The position numbers and the translations under genes were made by a program. Shown piece after piece: positions 1-10,063 of a DNA stretch of 64,000 nt. Every line of letters starts with the position of its first letter. The first letter of the stretch is position 1. The notes below the pieces were generated by a model. It was not told the DNA's origin and made no database searches. It worked only from the letters and a program-made list of their open reading frames with translations. Source of the stretch: Acidiferrobacteraceae bacterium (lineage in GTDB: Bacteria; Pseudomonadota; Gammaproteobacteria; Arenicellales; UBA868); contig JABINT010000041.1 in the NCBI GenBank assembly GCA_018698075.1, positions 1 to 64,000 of the forward strand, in the 5' to 3' direction.

Positions 1-1
1 A

Positions 2-199
2 TTGGTACTGGTATTTGTTCTAATCTCGTTTGATCCGCCGCGGGTTCTTTTTTTGGCGTTTAGCTCCTACGCGGTTTCGGGAATCGTTACTTGGGCTCTA
101 AAACATCGCAAGGGCGAAAAAGTTTTTGCACCGTCAGACGATGAATCGGAATCGTACGATTCGGAGTCAGGATCGACTCGTGACAAGATGTCTAATTAG
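2..199 (+). CDS. pssA: CDP-diacylglycerol--serine O-phosphatidyltransferase, C-terminal fragment (gene begins before the window)
   Basis: C-terminal hydrophobic segment LISFDPPRVLFLAFSSYAVSGIVTWAL resembles PssA C-termini; position upstream of leuA fits common gammaproteobacterial synteny. Confidence 0.7.
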   Translation: MVLVFVLISFDPPRVLFLAFSSYAVSGIVTWALKHRKGEKVFAPSDDESESYDSESGSTRDKMSN

Positions 200-249
200 C
201 ATGAGGCAATTGAATTAACGGCTGAGTAGGGCTTGGTGCTGATGAGGCT

Positions 250-277
250 TTGCCCTAAATGGGGGACGCGGTATACT
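250..277 (+). promoter_or_regulatory. Putative sigma70-like promoter upstream of leuA leader region (TTGCCC-16 bp-TATACT)
   Basis: TTGCCC at 250-255 and TATACT at 272-277 with 16-bp spacer. Confidence 0.4.
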
Positions 278-283
278 GGCGCA

Positions 284-400
284 ATGCAACCGCGTATTTC
301 CCCTCGAAACTTCGCACCAATCACAGGACGGCTGCGACCCGACGCGCGCCTGCTGACCAGCCACGCTCTTCAGATTCTGCTGCGCCGTTTGGCGCACTAA
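284..400 (+). CDS. Candidate 38-aa leader peptide upstream of leuA (MQPRISPRNFAPITGRLRPDARLLTSHALQILLRRLAH)
   Basis: ATG..TAA ORF too short for the supplied track; 7 Leu, 5 of them in the last 16 residues (LL..L..LL..L pattern); begins 6 nt after a TATACT -10-like box. Confidence 0.35.
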   Translation: MQPRISPRNFAPITGRLRPDARLLTSHALQILLRRLAH

Positions 401-522
401 CTTCTCAACCATTTATCACTCCGCAACATCACAGCCGCCGCTGCTAAAGCGAACGGCTATGATTGCGGGTTATCCGCTGCTGTTTCAGCTGAAAACACAA
501 TACCAGCTTTGGAGAGTTGAGT

Positions 523-2070
523 ATGAGTAGCCAACTAATTATTTTTGACACCACCTTGCGAGACGGGGAGCAAAGCCCGGGCGCTTCGATGACAGTGGAC
601 GAGAAGGTGCGTATCGCACGCATTTTAGAAAAACTGGGAGTCGACGTGATTGAAGCCGGGTTTCCTGCCGCCAGCGTGGGCGATTTCGAGGCCGTTCAGA
701 AGGTTGCGAGCCAAATCGGGGATAGCCGTATTTGTGCCTTGGCTCGAGCAAATCCAGGCGATGTGTCTCGCGCCGCTGAGGCGATCCGTGGGGCCCGCGC
801 TTCGCGGATTCATACCTTCATTGCGACCTCTCCAATTCACATGAAAGCTAAGCTACGGATGTCCCCTGAAGATGTACTCGAGAAAGCTGTAGCAGCTGTT
901 AAGCAGGCCCGAGCCAGCACTGATGATGTCGAGTTTTCAGCAGAAGATGCTGGTCGATCGGATGAGGATTTTCTTTGCCGAATATTTGAGGCCGTGATCG
1001 ATGCTGGTGCGAGCACCGTAAACGTTCCCGACACAGTCGGCTACACCATGCCTGAGCAGTTCGGCGAGATGTTCGCAAGATTGATGAACCGGATTCCGAA
1101 TGCCGATAAGGTAGTCTTTTCGGTGCACTGTCATAACGATCTAGGTGTCGCGGTTGCGAATTCCTTGGCCGCGATTAAGGCCGGGGCCCGGCAGGTTGAA
1201 TGTACGATCAATGGGCTCGGCGAGCGTGCCGGGAACGCCTCCCTTGAGGAGATCGTAATGGCCGTGCGCACCCGTCAGGATTTTTTCCCCTGTGACAGCA
1301 GGCTCGATACCACCCACATTCTTGCTGCCAGTCGTCTGGTTTCCAATATCACAGGTTTCCCGGTGCAACCAAACAAGGCGATCGTTGGTGCTAACGCATT
1401 CGCTCACGAGGCGGGGATACATCAAGATGGCGTGCTGAAACAGCGTGATACCTACGAGATCATGCGTGCCGAGGACGTCGGCTGGAGCGCCAATCAGATT
1501 GTGCTTGGAAAACATTCGGGCCGGAATGCATTCAGGGAACGTATGGTTGCTTTGGGTATTGAGTTCTCGAGCGAGGCGGAATTGAATCTGGCGTTCGACC
1601 GTTTTAAAGAGCTGGCCGATAAAAAACATGAGATTTTTGATGATGATCTTCAAGTGTTGGCCGGGGACAGCGCCGCTTCACATCGCGACGAAACCCTGCG
1701 GTTTGTTTCATTAAAAACCGTTTCCCAGACGGGCGATGCTCCGGTAGCTGAATTGACCCTTGAGAAGGCTGGCTCTGAAGAGACCGCCAAGACAACCGGC
1801 GATGGTTTGGTGGATGCGTCCTTTAGGGCAGTTGACGACATTGTGCCTGGAAATCGTGCACTTCTACTCTATTCGGTTAATGCCATTACAGCAGGGTCCG
1901 ATTCACAAGGCGAGGTCAGTGTCCGGCTACAGGAAAACGGGCGTATCGTTAACGGGCAAGGTACCGATACAGATATCGTTGTTGCATCGGTGAAGGCGTA
2001 TGTAAACGCCCTGAATAAGTTGCAGATGAGCCCCCAACGATTTAATCCGCAAAGTGGCGATACCGTTTAG
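523..2070 (+). CDS. leuA: 2-isopropylmalate synthase
   Basis: [48 protein letters not shown]-terminal LeuA dimer domain; ATG at 523 likelier than 517. Confidence 0.97.
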   Translation: MSSQLIIFDTTLRDGEQSPGASMTVDEKVRIARILEKLGVDVIEAGFPAASVGDFEAVQKVASQIGDSRICALARANPGDVSRAAEAIRGARASRIHTFIATSPIHMKAKLRMSPEDVLEKAVAAVKQARASTDDVEFSAEDAGRSDEDFLCRIFEAVIDAGASTVNVPDTVGYTMPEQFGEMFARLMNRIPNADKVVFSVHCHNDLGVAVANSLAAIKAGARQVECTINGLGERAGNASLEEIVMAVRTRQDFFPCDSRLDTTHILAASRLVSNITGFPVQPNKAIVGANAFAHEAGIHQDGVLKQRDTYEIMRAEDVGWSANQIVLGKHSGRNAFRERMVALGIEFSSEAELNLAFDRFKELADKKHEIFDDDLQVLAGDSAASHRDETLRFVSLKTVSQTGDAPVAELTLEKAGSEETAKTTGDGLVDASFRAVDDIVPGNRALLLYSVNAITAGSDSQGEVSVRLQENGRIVNGQGTDTDIVVASVKAYVNALNKLQMSPQRFNPQSGDTV

Positions 2071-2082
2071 GACATCGGGCCG

Positions 2083-2790
2083 ATGAGGAGCCGGTCCCAG
2101 TATCTTCGTGAGATGGGATTGACACCATGGGCCCTGACTACTGACACGCGAGGTATCGCCAGTCAGCATGTCGAACCAGCCTCGAGCGATGTAGAGCCTT
2201 TAGGAAAGGTACCACCTTCGGGTTGGGCCTCATTACAGCAGCAGGTAGGTAATTGTACGAGGTGCAACCTACATACCACCCGCAAAACAACGGTTTTCGG
2301 CGAAGGAGATCCTAAAGCGGACTGGCTGTTGGTCGGTGAGGCGCCGGGCGCTGAGGAGGACCGGCAGGGGCTACCCTTTGTAGGGCGCGCCGGTCAATTA
2401 CTGAATCGAATGTTATTCAGTGTAGATCTCGCGCGCGATGAGGTTTTTGTTGCCAACGTTCTTAAGTGTCGACCGCCTGATAACCGGGATCCGTTTGGCG
2501 AAGAGGTGAGCACGTGTGTGTCATTCCTGCATCAACAGGTCACGTTTATTCAACCTAAAATTATTCTCGCAATGGGGCGCTTTGCCGCTCAGGCGCTACT
2601 TCGGACGGATCAGACCATAGGCCAACTTCGAGGGCGGATCCACCGGTATCCTGCCTATGACATCCCATTGGTGGTTACGTATCACCCGGCATATCTTTTA
2701 CGTTCACCACAAGCCAAAGCGAAGGCCTGGGACGACCTGATCCTTGCCCTGGCTGAATTCGACGGGGCGGCAGGTAGTGAGAATGTTTGA
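2083..2790 (+). CDS. Type-4 (Fe-S) uracil-DNA glycosylase
   Basis: [53 protein letters not shown] and [12 protein letters not shown] motifs. Confidence 0.9.
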   Translation: MRSRSQYLREMGLTPWALTTDTRGIASQHVEPASSDVEPLGKVPPSGWASLQQQVGNCTRCNLHTTRKTTVFGEGDPKADWLLVGEAPGAEEDRQGLPFVGRAGQLLNRMLFSVDLARDEVFVANVLKCRPPDNRDPFGEEVSTCVSFLHQQVTFIQPKIILAMGRFAAQALLRTDQTIGQLRGRIHRYPAYDIPLVVTYHPAYLLRSPQAKAKAWDDLILALAEFDGAAGSENV

Positions 2791-2891
2791 CAATCTGGGA
2801 AGTTGCCCGGCCCGCCTGCGTACCTGCGGGGCCGGCGGGCGAGGTTCCCTGGAATTGCGCATCTCCTGTGTGCCTTGGACTGTGCACGTTA

Positions 2892-3692
2892 ATGCTGCCA
2901 CGTAAAAACTGGACGGGATCAGGTGAGGTCGGTGCCAAGGCCTTAGCCAGCCACACCGGGCTCAAGGCCTGGTTTGATGGACCTCTGGGAAAGACTGTTT
3001 CACGGTCTGCCGTTGAAAAAAGTTCTGAATTAATACCGCGCACCTATTATCCGACAGGGCTGCAACTGGGGCCTGGTCCAGAAGATTTTCTTTCAAAGGT
3101 GGACCTTGGGCTCGCCATTTATTCTCCCAGCGTCCGCGCGTCGAGTCCTCAGCACGTAGTCACCACCGCAAGCGAGGCACTTCCATTTAGTGCGCGCTCT
3201 ATCGATTTACTTATCCTCCCTCACACGCTGGATTTTTCGAATGAACCGCATAGGGTCCTGCGCGAGGTGGGCTCGATTCTGGCGGCAGAGGGGATTCTCG
3301 TCGTTTGTGGTTTTAATCGATGGAGTCTGTGGGGTCTGAGGCGGGCTGTAACTGCTCGCCCGAGGCCCTCGCCCTGGAGCGGCGATTTCCTGTCTCCTGC
3401 AAGGGTCCAAGACTGGATGCGCCTGCTGGGTTTGGAAATACTAGGCGGTAAGATGATGTTCTATCAGCCTCCCGTTAGCGCGACGGGCCTGCTTCGCAAA
3501 ACCGACTTTCTCGAAAAGGCGGGCGATCGCTGGTGGCCGCTTCTCGGTGGGATCTACTTGCTCGTCGCCCGTAAAAAGCGACTGGGACTTACCGGTACCA
3601 AGATAAGAATGGCGAGGCATCGGCCGTTCGGCATCGATGCGATGGCACCTACAATTCCTCGCCAAACTAAGATAAGAGGGCCCAGATTGTGA
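2892..3692 (+). CDS. SAM-dependent methyltransferase (YafS-like)
   Basis: LPFSARSIDLLILPHTLDFSNEPHRVLREVGSIL methyltransferase motifs; adjacent to rnhA; ORF opens at 2787 but the first ~35 codons look non-conserved. Confidence 0.75.
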   Translation: MLPRKNWTGSGEVGAKALASHTGLKAWFDGPLGKTVSRSAVEKSSELIPRTYYPTGLQLGPGPEDFLSKVDLGLAIYSPSVRASSPQHVVTTASEALPFSARSIDLLILPHTLDFSNEPHRVLREVGSILAAEGILVVCGFNRWSLWGLRRAVTARPRPSPWSGDFLSPARVQDWMRLLGLEILGGKMMFYQPPVSATGLLRKTDFLEKAGDRWWPLLGGIYLLVARKKRLGLTGTKIRMARHRPFGIDAMAPTIPRQTKIRGPRL

Positions 3693-4162
3693 AAACGGAA
3701 ACCGCAGACGAAGGAGAAGTTCGCATTTATACCGACGGCGCCTGTCGCGGGAACCCGGGAATAGGGGGCTGGGGCGTACTCATTATTGGCGAATCCTCGC
3801 AAACAGAGCTTTTAGGGGCTGAACCGGCTACAACCAACAACCGTATGGAACTTAAAGCGGCGATAGAAGGTCTTGAAGCAGTAGGGGCTAGCCAACCGGT
3901 CGCGGTCTATACAGACTCACAGTATGTTCGTAACGGCATTACCGACTGGATGACTAAGTGGAAGCGAAATGGCTGGCGTACCGCCTCGCGCAAAGCGGTC
4001 AAAAATCAGGACTTATGGGAGGCATTAGACAATGCAAGGCAGGCTCGGTCAGTCAGTTGGCACTGGGTCCGGGGCCATAGTGGACACCCACAAAACGAAC
4101 GGGCCGATGCTCTGGCGAATCTGGCAATAGATGATTATTTAAAGGACGGGGAGAGAAATTGA
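3689..4162 (+). CDS. rnhA: Ribonuclease HI
   Basis: IYTDGACRGNPGIGGWGV, NNRMELKAAIEGL, DSQYVRNGITDW, HSGHPQNERADALAN. Confidence 0.97.
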   Translation: MKTETADEGEVRIYTDGACRGNPGIGGWGVLIIGESSQTELLGAEPATTNNRMELKAAIEGLEAVGASQPVAVYTDSQYVRNGITDWMTKWKRNGWRTASRKAVKNQDLWEALDNARQARSVSWHWVRGHSGHPQNERADALANLAIDDYLKDGERN

Positions 4163-4884
4163 CTACACGATTGGTTGTTTTGGATACTGAGACGACAGGA
4201 CTTGATGCAACGGCCGGCCATCGGGTGATCGAAGTGGGCGGCGTAGCTATTTCGGATCGAAAGCACAGTGATGAGCAATTTCATTCTTACCTTAACCCTG
4301 AGCGCAGCATCGATGCTGGCGCTCTCGAAGTCCACGGGATCACAGAATCTTTTCTCGCCGATAAACCATTGTTCAAAGATATCCTGGAATCGTTTGTCGA
4401 GTTTGTGACGGGCGCAGAGTTGGTTATTCATAATGCCCCGTTTGACCTGGGTTTTCTTAATAATGAGCTCGAGTTGGCGGGGGACCCCCGCAGGCTTGAG
4501 GACTTCTGTACGGTAACAGACACTCTGAAGTTGGCCCGGGAGCTTCACCCGGGGCAGCGCAACAGCTTAGATGCTTTATGTCGCCGTTATGGCGTAGATA
4601 ACTCCGGTCGAACCCTTCATGGGGCACTACTTGATGCTGAAATTCTGGCGGATGTTTACTTGGCGATGACCGGTGGACAAACCGATCTGCAGCTAGAGGG
4701 GGTTTCGGGTCAGATCGGGATGGATCGGCGACCGGGCAGGTCTGGCAGTAACGCCGGGCGGAATTTCGCGATAATTCCCGCCTCGAATGAAGAGTTGGTT
4801 GCCCATCGCAAATGGGTTGATCTATTGGGCGCAAGCAGCGTCTGGAATTCAGTGGATTCGCCTGGCGACAATGAATCTGGCTGA
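4159..4884 (+). CDS. dnaQ: DNA polymerase III epsilon subunit
   Basis: VLDTETTGLDATAGHRVIEVG, HNAPFDLGFLNNEL, HGALLDAEILADVYLAMTGGQ. Confidence 0.95.
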   Translation: MTTRLVVLDTETTGLDATAGHRVIEVGGVAISDRKHSDEQFHSYLNPERSIDAGALEVHGITESFLADKPLFKDILESFVEFVTGAELVIHNAPFDLGFLNNELELAGDPRRLEDFCTVTDTLKLARELHPGQRNSLDALCRRYGVDNSGRTLHGALLDAEILADVYLAMTGGQTDLQLEGVSGQIGMDRRPGRSGSNAGRNFAIIPASNEELVAHRKWVDLLGASSVWNSVDSPGDNESG

Positions 4885-4898
4885 AATATCCTGATAGA

Positions 4899-4929
4899 AG
4901 AGCCCCGCAGGCCTTTGGCTCTACTTTTT
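4899..4929 (+). terminator. Rho-independent terminator after dnaQ
   Basis: AGAGCC (4899-4904) / GGCTCT (4917-4922) stem followed by a short T tract. Confidence 0.6.
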
Positions 4930-5008
4930 AACTTAAGCATCCATTGGCTTAAAATACCCGAAGAAGGGAGAGAATGAATGTCAATTGATCAAAGCAAAGG
5001 AGCGTCAG

Positions 5009-6943
5009 ATGAGTGACAGTATTATTCACAAAGTTAATTCAAACTTTGCGCAAGATGCCCATATCAATGAAGAGCAGTATCGACATATGTACCAGCAATC
5101 AATCGCGGACCCGGATAGTTTTTGGGCGGATCAAGCTGAGAAATTTGTCAGTTGGTTTAGCCCCTGGCATACGGTAAGCAATTGGGACTACCACACCGGG
5201 GACATCCGGTGGTTCGAAGGGGCGACCCTAAACGTTTCCTATAACTGTATTGATCGGCACCTCGAAACCCGATCCGACCAGGTGGCAATAATCTGGGAAG
5301 GTGACGATCCGACCGACGATAAGAAGTTGACTTACCGGCAGCTGCATGACCAGGTTTGCCGATTTGCGAATGTTCTTAAGGATCGGGGTGTCAGCAAGGG
5401 CGATTGTGTGTCCATTTACATGCCTATGATTCCAGAAGCCGCGGTGGCGATGTTGGCCTGCGCACGTATTGGCGCAATTCACTCAGTCGTTTTTGGCGGA
5501 TTCTCGCCGGATGCGCTACGGGATCGAATCCTGGATTCTGACTGCCGGGTGGTAATTACTGCAGACGAAGGGCCACGCGGCGGCAAGGCGGTGCCCTTAA
5601 AGGCTAATGTGGAGACAGCACTCGCCGGATGTCCGGATGTCCACACGACTATTGTGGTGCGGCGGACCGGCAAAGATGTGCCTGCCAGTGCTAGCCGTGA
5701 TGTCTGGTATGACGAAGCTATGGCAGTTGCATCGCCTGATTGTGATCCGGAGCCAATGGGTGCCGAGGATCCACTTTTCATATTGTATACATCCGGCTCG
5801 ACCGGGAAGCCAAAAGGAGTTCTACATACCTGCGGCGGATACCAACTGTACACCGCGATGACCCATCGCTATGTGTTTGACTATCACGATGGCGATGTCT
5901 ACTGGTGTACCGCTGACGTCGGCTGGATCACTGGGCACAGCTATATTGTCTATGGCCCCCTGACCAACGGAGCGATAACCTTGATGTTCGAGGGGGTGCC
6001 TACCTACCCGGATGCCTCGCGTTTCTGGCAAGTGGTAGATAAACATCAGGTGAACATCTTCTACACCGCGCCCACTGCCATCCGGGCATTGATGGGGCAA
6101 GGTAACCAACCGGTCGATTCGACCAGCCGCACCAGTCTCAAGCTGTTGGGAACGGTAGGAGAGCCGATTAATCCAGAGGCATGGGAGTGGTATTTCAATA
6201 CCGTCGGCGATGGGCGTTGCCCAGTTGTGGATACCTGGTGGCAGACAGAAACCGGTGGAATTTTGATTACCCCGTTGCCAGGGGCGACCGACCTTAAACC
6301 GGGATCGGCCACACGACCATTTTTCGGAATCGAACCTGCCTTGTTGAACGCCGACGGCCAGGTTCTCGAAGGCGCGGCCGAGGGCAACCTGGTGATCACG
6401 GGCTCCTGGCCTGGACAGATGCGTACAATCTACGGGGATCACGAGCGGTTTATTCAGACTTACTTTTCAGCGTACCCAGGTTATTACACTACAGGTGATG
6501 GGGCCCGCCGCGATGACGACGGTTATTATTGGATTACCGGTCGCGTGGACGACGTGATCAACGTATCCGGGCACCGCATGGGAACCGCCGAGGTAGAAAG
6601 TGCCCTGGTTTCGCATGAGCAGGTCGCAGAAGCTGCGGTTGTCGGATACCCCCATGAAATCAAGGGACAAGGGATTTACGCGTACGTCACTCCTATGGCC
6701 GGTGTGACGCCGAGCGAGGAGCTTCGCCGGGGGCTCATAGCCCAGGTACGCAAGGAAATCGGCCCTATTGCAAGCCCGGATATCATCCAATGGGCGCCGG
6801 GCCTACCTAAAACCCGATCGGGAAAGATCATGCGCCGTATCCTGCGCAAAATAGCCGCGAATGAGCTGGAAAATCTTGGTGATACATCCACTCTGGCAGA
6901 GCCAGCGGTGGTAGATGAATTGATCAAGAATCGGGTAAATTAG
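5009..6943 (+). CDS. acs: Acetyl-CoA synthetase
   Basis: [57 protein letters not shown] upstream of ATG 5009. Confidence 0.96.
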   Translation: MSDSIIHKVNSNFAQDAHINEEQYRHMYQQSIADPDSFWADQAEKFVSWFSPWHTVSNWDYHTGDIRWFEGATLNVSYNCIDRHLETRSDQVAIIWEGDDPTDDKKLTYRQLHDQVCRFANVLKDRGVSKGDCVSIYMPMIPEAAVAMLACARIGAIHSVVFGGFSPDALRDRILDSDCRVVITADEGPRGGKAVPLKANVETALAGCPDVHTTIVVRRTGKDVPASASRDVWYDEAMAVASPDCDPEPMGAEDPLFILYTSGSTGKPKGVLHTCGGYQLYTAMTHRYVFDYHDGDVYWCTADVGWITGHSYIVYGPLTNGAITLMFEGVPTYPDASRFWQVVDKHQVNIFYTAPTAIRALMGQGNQPVDSTSRTSLKLLGTVGEPINPEAWEWYFNTVGDGRCPVVDTWWQTETGGILITPLPGATDLKPGSATRPFFGIEPALLNADGQVLEGAAEGNLVITGSWPGQMRTIYGDHERFIQTYFSAYPGYYTTGDGARRDDDGYYWITGRVDDVINVSGHRMGTAEVESALVSHEQVAEAAVVGYPHEIKGQGIYAYVTPMAGVTPSEELRRGLIAQVRKEIGPIASPDIIQWAPGLPKTRSGKIMRRILRKIAANELENLGDTSTLAEPAVVDELIKNRVN

Positions 6944-6975
6944 GTCGTTCGGCCCGGATCCGAGTCTAATCCGGC

Positions 6976-7004
6976 TTGCCTGATAACCCTTTGGCGGCTA
7001 GAAT
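6976..7004 (+). promoter_or_regulatory. Putative sigma70-like promoter for rpsF operon (TTGCCT-17 bp-TAGAAT)
   Basis: TTGCCT 6976-6981, 17-bp spacer, TAGAAT 6999-7004. Confidence 0.5.
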
Positions 7005-7086
7005 TGCGCGCCTTAAGCGCTAAAAAAGCGCGCTCCTTGCCTCACCGCGAAATATTGGGAGGCTCCAACTCGAAGGGAGAATACTC

Positions 7087-7638
7087 ATGCGACACTACGA
7101 AGTCGTGTTCCTTGTGCATCCAGATCAGAGCGAGCAGGTGCCCGCGATGGTCGAAAAATATCGCGGCCTCATCGAAGGCAACGGTGGCCAGATTCATCGT
7201 TGTGAGGACTGGGGCCGGCGTCCACTTGCTTATACCATCGGCAAAGTGCATAAGGCCCATTATGTTTTGATGAACGTTGAAATAGATCAGCCAACGATGG
7301 ATGAAATGGCGAATATGTTCAAGTTCAGCGATGCCGTCATCCGTAACCTTGTGATCCGTCGAAAAGAGGCTGTTACTGAGGCCTCGGCACTGGTAGTTGA
7401 GGCTGGAGCAGGCGCAGTTGACAGTGAACAAAAGCCTGCTGAGGTCGCCCCGAAAACCCAGAGCAGTCCAGTTGAGCCAGTAGCACAGGTAGAGCCCGCA
7501 GAGGCTGACGGCCCGGACCTCGTGCGAGTCGAGGCCGATTCCACCCAAACCCCCAAGACTCTGGCGGATGACCCACCTGTTATTGATCAGCCTGACGACC
7601 CGCCTGTTATTGATGAGCCTAAAGAGGACCAAGTGTGA
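7087..7638 (+). CDS. rpsF: 30S ribosomal protein S6 with long acidic C-terminal extension
   Basis: [47 protein letters not shown]; followed by rpsR and rplI. Confidence 0.96.
   Translation: MRHYEVVFLVHPDQSEQVPAMVEKYRGLIEGNGGQIHRCEDWGRRPLAYTIGKVHKAHYVLMNVEIDQPTMDEMANMFKFSDAVIRNLVIRRKEAVTEASALVVEAGAGAVDSEQKPAEVAPKTQSSPVEPVAQVEPAEADGPDLVRVEADSTQTPKTLADDPPVIDQPDDPPVIDEPKEDQV
7567..7620 (+). repeat. Two tandem 27-bp units encoding DDPPVID[Q/E]P in rpsF tail
   Basis: gatgacccacctgttattgatcagcct / gacgacccgcctgttattgatgagcct. Confidence 0.9.
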
Positions 7639-7862
7639 TGAACAGGTTTAATAAAAGACGCAAGTACTGCCGGTTTACCGCGCTAGGGATTAAAGAGGTC
7701 GACTACAAGGACCTCGAGACTCTTAAAGGGTTTATCACTGAGACCGGCAAGATTATGCCCAGCCGTAATACCGGCACCAAGGCCCGTTATCAGCGGCAAC
7801 TAGCAACGGCAATCAAGCGCGCTCGGTTTTTAGCACTATTGCCGTATACAGATCAGCACTGA
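7635..7862 (+). CDS. rpsR: 30S ribosomal protein S18
   Basis: [68 protein letters not shown]. Confidence 0.98.
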   Translation: MMNRFNKRRKYCRFTALGIKEVDYKDLETLKGFITETGKIMPSRNTGTKARYQRQLATAIKRARFLALLPYTDQH

Positions 7863-7873
7863 GGGGCAGGCAG

Positions 7874-8377
7874 ATGGAATTAATACTGCTTGAAAAAATC
7901 CAGAATCTGGGCGATCTGGGCGATTTGGTAAACGTGAAGTCGGGGTATGGGCGAAATTACCTGATCCCCCAAGGAAAGGCAGTTCCTGCCACCGGAGAAG
8001 CTCGTGAAAAAGTAGAAACGCGGCGCCGGGAATTGGCAAAAATGGATTCGGTACGCCTTGAAGCGGCCCAGGCCAAAGCTGCATTACTGCCGGAAAAGAT
8101 TACCGTGTCTCGGCTTGCCAGTGAGGAAGGGAGGCTTTTTGGCTCGGTCAGTTCGACCGACATCGCCGAATTGCTTCAGGCGACAGACATTGCGATTCAG
8201 CGTTCAGAAATTGATATGCCCGAGGGCCCGATCAAGACCACGGGAGAGCATCAGGTTTCGGTAATCCTCCACCCAGAAATCCAGAGTAACCTGATAGTCT
8301 TGGTCGAAGCGGAGGCTTCGCCTGAATCAGAGATTAAGGTATCGGACGTAGACCTCGAGGGTAGCACTCCAGAGTAA
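7874..8377 (+). CDS. rplI: 50S ribosomal protein L9
   Basis: MELILLEKIQNLGDLGDLVNVKSGYGRNYLIPQGKAVPAT. Confidence 0.97.
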   Translation: MELILLEKIQNLGDLGDLVNVKSGYGRNYLIPQGKAVPATGEAREKVETRRRELAKMDSVRLEAAQAKAALLPEKITVSRLASEEGRLFGSVSSTDIAELLQATDIAIQRSEIDMPEGPIKTTGEHQVSVILHPEIQSNLIVLVEAEASPESEIKVSDVDLEGSTPE

Positions 8378-8382
8378 AAACA

Positions 8383-8427
8383 AGAGGTTGTCAATTCGCT
8401 CAGCCGAACCGCTGACCTCTCTTTTTA
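8383..8427 (+). terminator. Rho-independent terminator after rplI
   Basis: AGAGGT (8383-8388) / ACCTCT (8415-8420) followed by CTTTTT. Confidence 0.5.
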
Positions 8428-8466
8428 CGCTCATAGCCCTTGGTGGCTATTAAAGCCCGGAGCCGT

Positions 8467-8492
8467 TGTCTACAATAGTTGTTCTGTAGACA
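8467..8492. promoter_or_regulatory. Perfect inverted repeat TGTCTACA-N10-TGTAGACA upstream of dnaB
   Basis: 8-bp arms exactly reverse complementary; 35 nt upstream of the dnaB ATG. Confidence 0.6.
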
Positions 8493-8526
8493 TAATCGTC
8501 ACCTATGACAAACGGCAACACAGTTT

Positions 8527-9912
8527 ATGCCTCAGTCCGAACTTAGTAAAAAACCCACGAGTTTGGAGGCACGCATCCCGCCTCAGGCGCTCGAGGCCGA
8601 GCAGTCGGTTCTCGGCGGCCTGCTGGTCGATGCCCGGCGTTGGGACGAGGTGGCCGAGGCGGTCGCAACCGAGGATTTTTACACGCGATCCCACCGGGAG
8701 ATCTTTACGGCGATCCGTTCTTTGAACGAGAGCGGTGAAGCCGTCGATATCGTTACGGCGTCTGAATGGCTAAAGAATAACGGGACTCTTGAGAAGGCAG
8801 GAGGCCTGGCATACTTGGGTGAACTGGCGAACCGTACACCAGGAACGGCCAATGTCACTGCCTATGCCCGGATCGTTAAAGAGCGATCTGTACTACGATC
8901 GTTGATCAATGCAGCGGCTGAGATCACAGAAAAGGCCTATTACCCAGATGGAGTCGACACAGCTTCACTGATCGACTTCGCGGAAAAACTGGTTTTTGAT
9001 ATATCTGATTCTGACCGACGCCAGTCGGGAGCATTTCAGTCAATTCAAGGCCTGTTGACTCAGGCGGTAGATCGGATTGAAGAGCTTTATGAGTCCAAAC
9101 AGCCGATCACCGGTGTAGCAAGTGGGTTCAAAGACCTGGATAACCTGACCTCCGGATTTCAGCCTGCAGACCTCGTTGTGGTGGCTGGCCGCCCATCGAT
9201 GGGAAAGACCAGCCTGGCGATGAATATTGCAGAAAATGCTGCCGTTGGAAGTAAGCTTCCCGTCGCAGTCTTCAGTATGGAGATGCCCGGACAGCAGCTG
9301 GCGATGCGGATGTTAGCCTCACTGGGGCGAATTAATGCCCACCGAGTCAGAACTGGTCAACTCAGCCAAGAGGACTGGCCTCGTTTGACCTCTGCGGTTG
9401 GCTTACTTGATGAGTCGCCAATTTTTATTGACGATACTCCCGCACTGACGCCTATGGACTTGCGCACGCGGCTTCGCCGGTTGATTCGTGAGCATGGGCA
9501 GTTGGGCGTGGTGGTTGTTGATTATCTTCAGTTAATGCAGACTGGCCAGAGCACCGAGAACCGTGCGGTTGAGGTGGCGAATATCACCCGGGCATTAAAG
9601 ATCATTGCAAGAGAGGCCCGGGTCCCGGTAGTGGTTCTGTCCCAGCTTAACCGGGGGCTTGAACAGCGTCCCAACAAGCGCCCCATCATGTCTGATCTTC
9701 GAGAATCCGGTGCGATCGAGCAAGATGCAGACGTGATTTTGTTTATTTATAGAGACGAGGTATATAACGAAGACAGTCCTGAGAAAGGCACGGCTGAGAT
9801 CATCGTAGCCAAGCAACGCAACGGGCCAATAGGAACGGTGCGCCTTACTTTTTTGGGCGAATACACTCGATTCGAAAACTATACGCCGGCCTTTGAGAAT
9901 TCTGGGTATTGA
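8527..9912 (+). CDS. dnaB: Replicative DNA helicase
   Basis: PPQALEAEQSVLGGLL, VVAGRPSMGKTSLAMNIAENA, VVVDYLQLM, SDLRESGAIEQDADVILFIYRDE. Confidence 0.97.
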   Translation: MPQSELSKKPTSLEARIPPQALEAEQSVLGGLLVDARRWDEVAEAVATEDFYTRSHREIFTAIRSLNESGEAVDIVTASEWLKNNGTLEKAGGLAYLGELANRTPGTANVTAYARIVKERSVLRSLINAAAEITEKAYYPDGVDTASLIDFAEKLVFDISDSDRRQSGAFQSIQGLLTQAVDRIEELYESKQPITGVASGFKDLDNLTSGFQPADLVVVAGRPSMGKTSLAMNIAENAAVGSKLPVAVFSMEMPGQQLAMRMLASLGRINAHRVRTGQLSQEDWPRLTSAVGLLDESPIFIDDTPALTPMDLRTRLRRLIREHGQLGVVVVDYLQLMQTGQSTENRAVEVANITRALKIIAREARVPVVVLSQLNRGLEQRPNKRPIMSDLRESGAIEQDADVILFIYRDEVYNEDSPEKGTAEIIVAKQRNGPIGTVRLTFLGEYTRFENYTPAFENSGY

Positions 9913-10063
9913 CCGAGCGGTGGGCCCGGATGTGTGCCGATACACCGGCTAGCGCCTATTCTCCTGTGACACTTTTACCCCGACCCTTTGGTGGCCATGC
10001 TGCTCGAGTGACTACTTTGCTAGCCGCCAAGACATGCGCCAAACCGAGTAATGACGTGACCTG

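Noticed and set aside
259-447. 62-aa ORF in the pssA-leuA gap from the track
   Set aside because: Low-complexity, no SD or family features; the 284-400 frame fits the leader-peptide idea better.
1141-1653. 170-aa minus-strand ORF opposite leuA
   Set aside because: Antisense shadow ORF in a conserved gene.
5822-6442. 206-aa minus-strand ORF opposite acs
   Set aside because: Antisense to conserved acetyl-CoA synthetase; no recognisable protein features.
7042-7632. 196-aa minus-strand ORF opposite rpsF
   Set aside because: Wholly antisense to a clear ribosomal protein gene; open frame reflects codon bias of the S6 tail.
9913-10063. Absence of alr between dnaB and radA
   Set aside because: Presence of alr at this position varies among gammaproteobacteria, so its absence is not notable.
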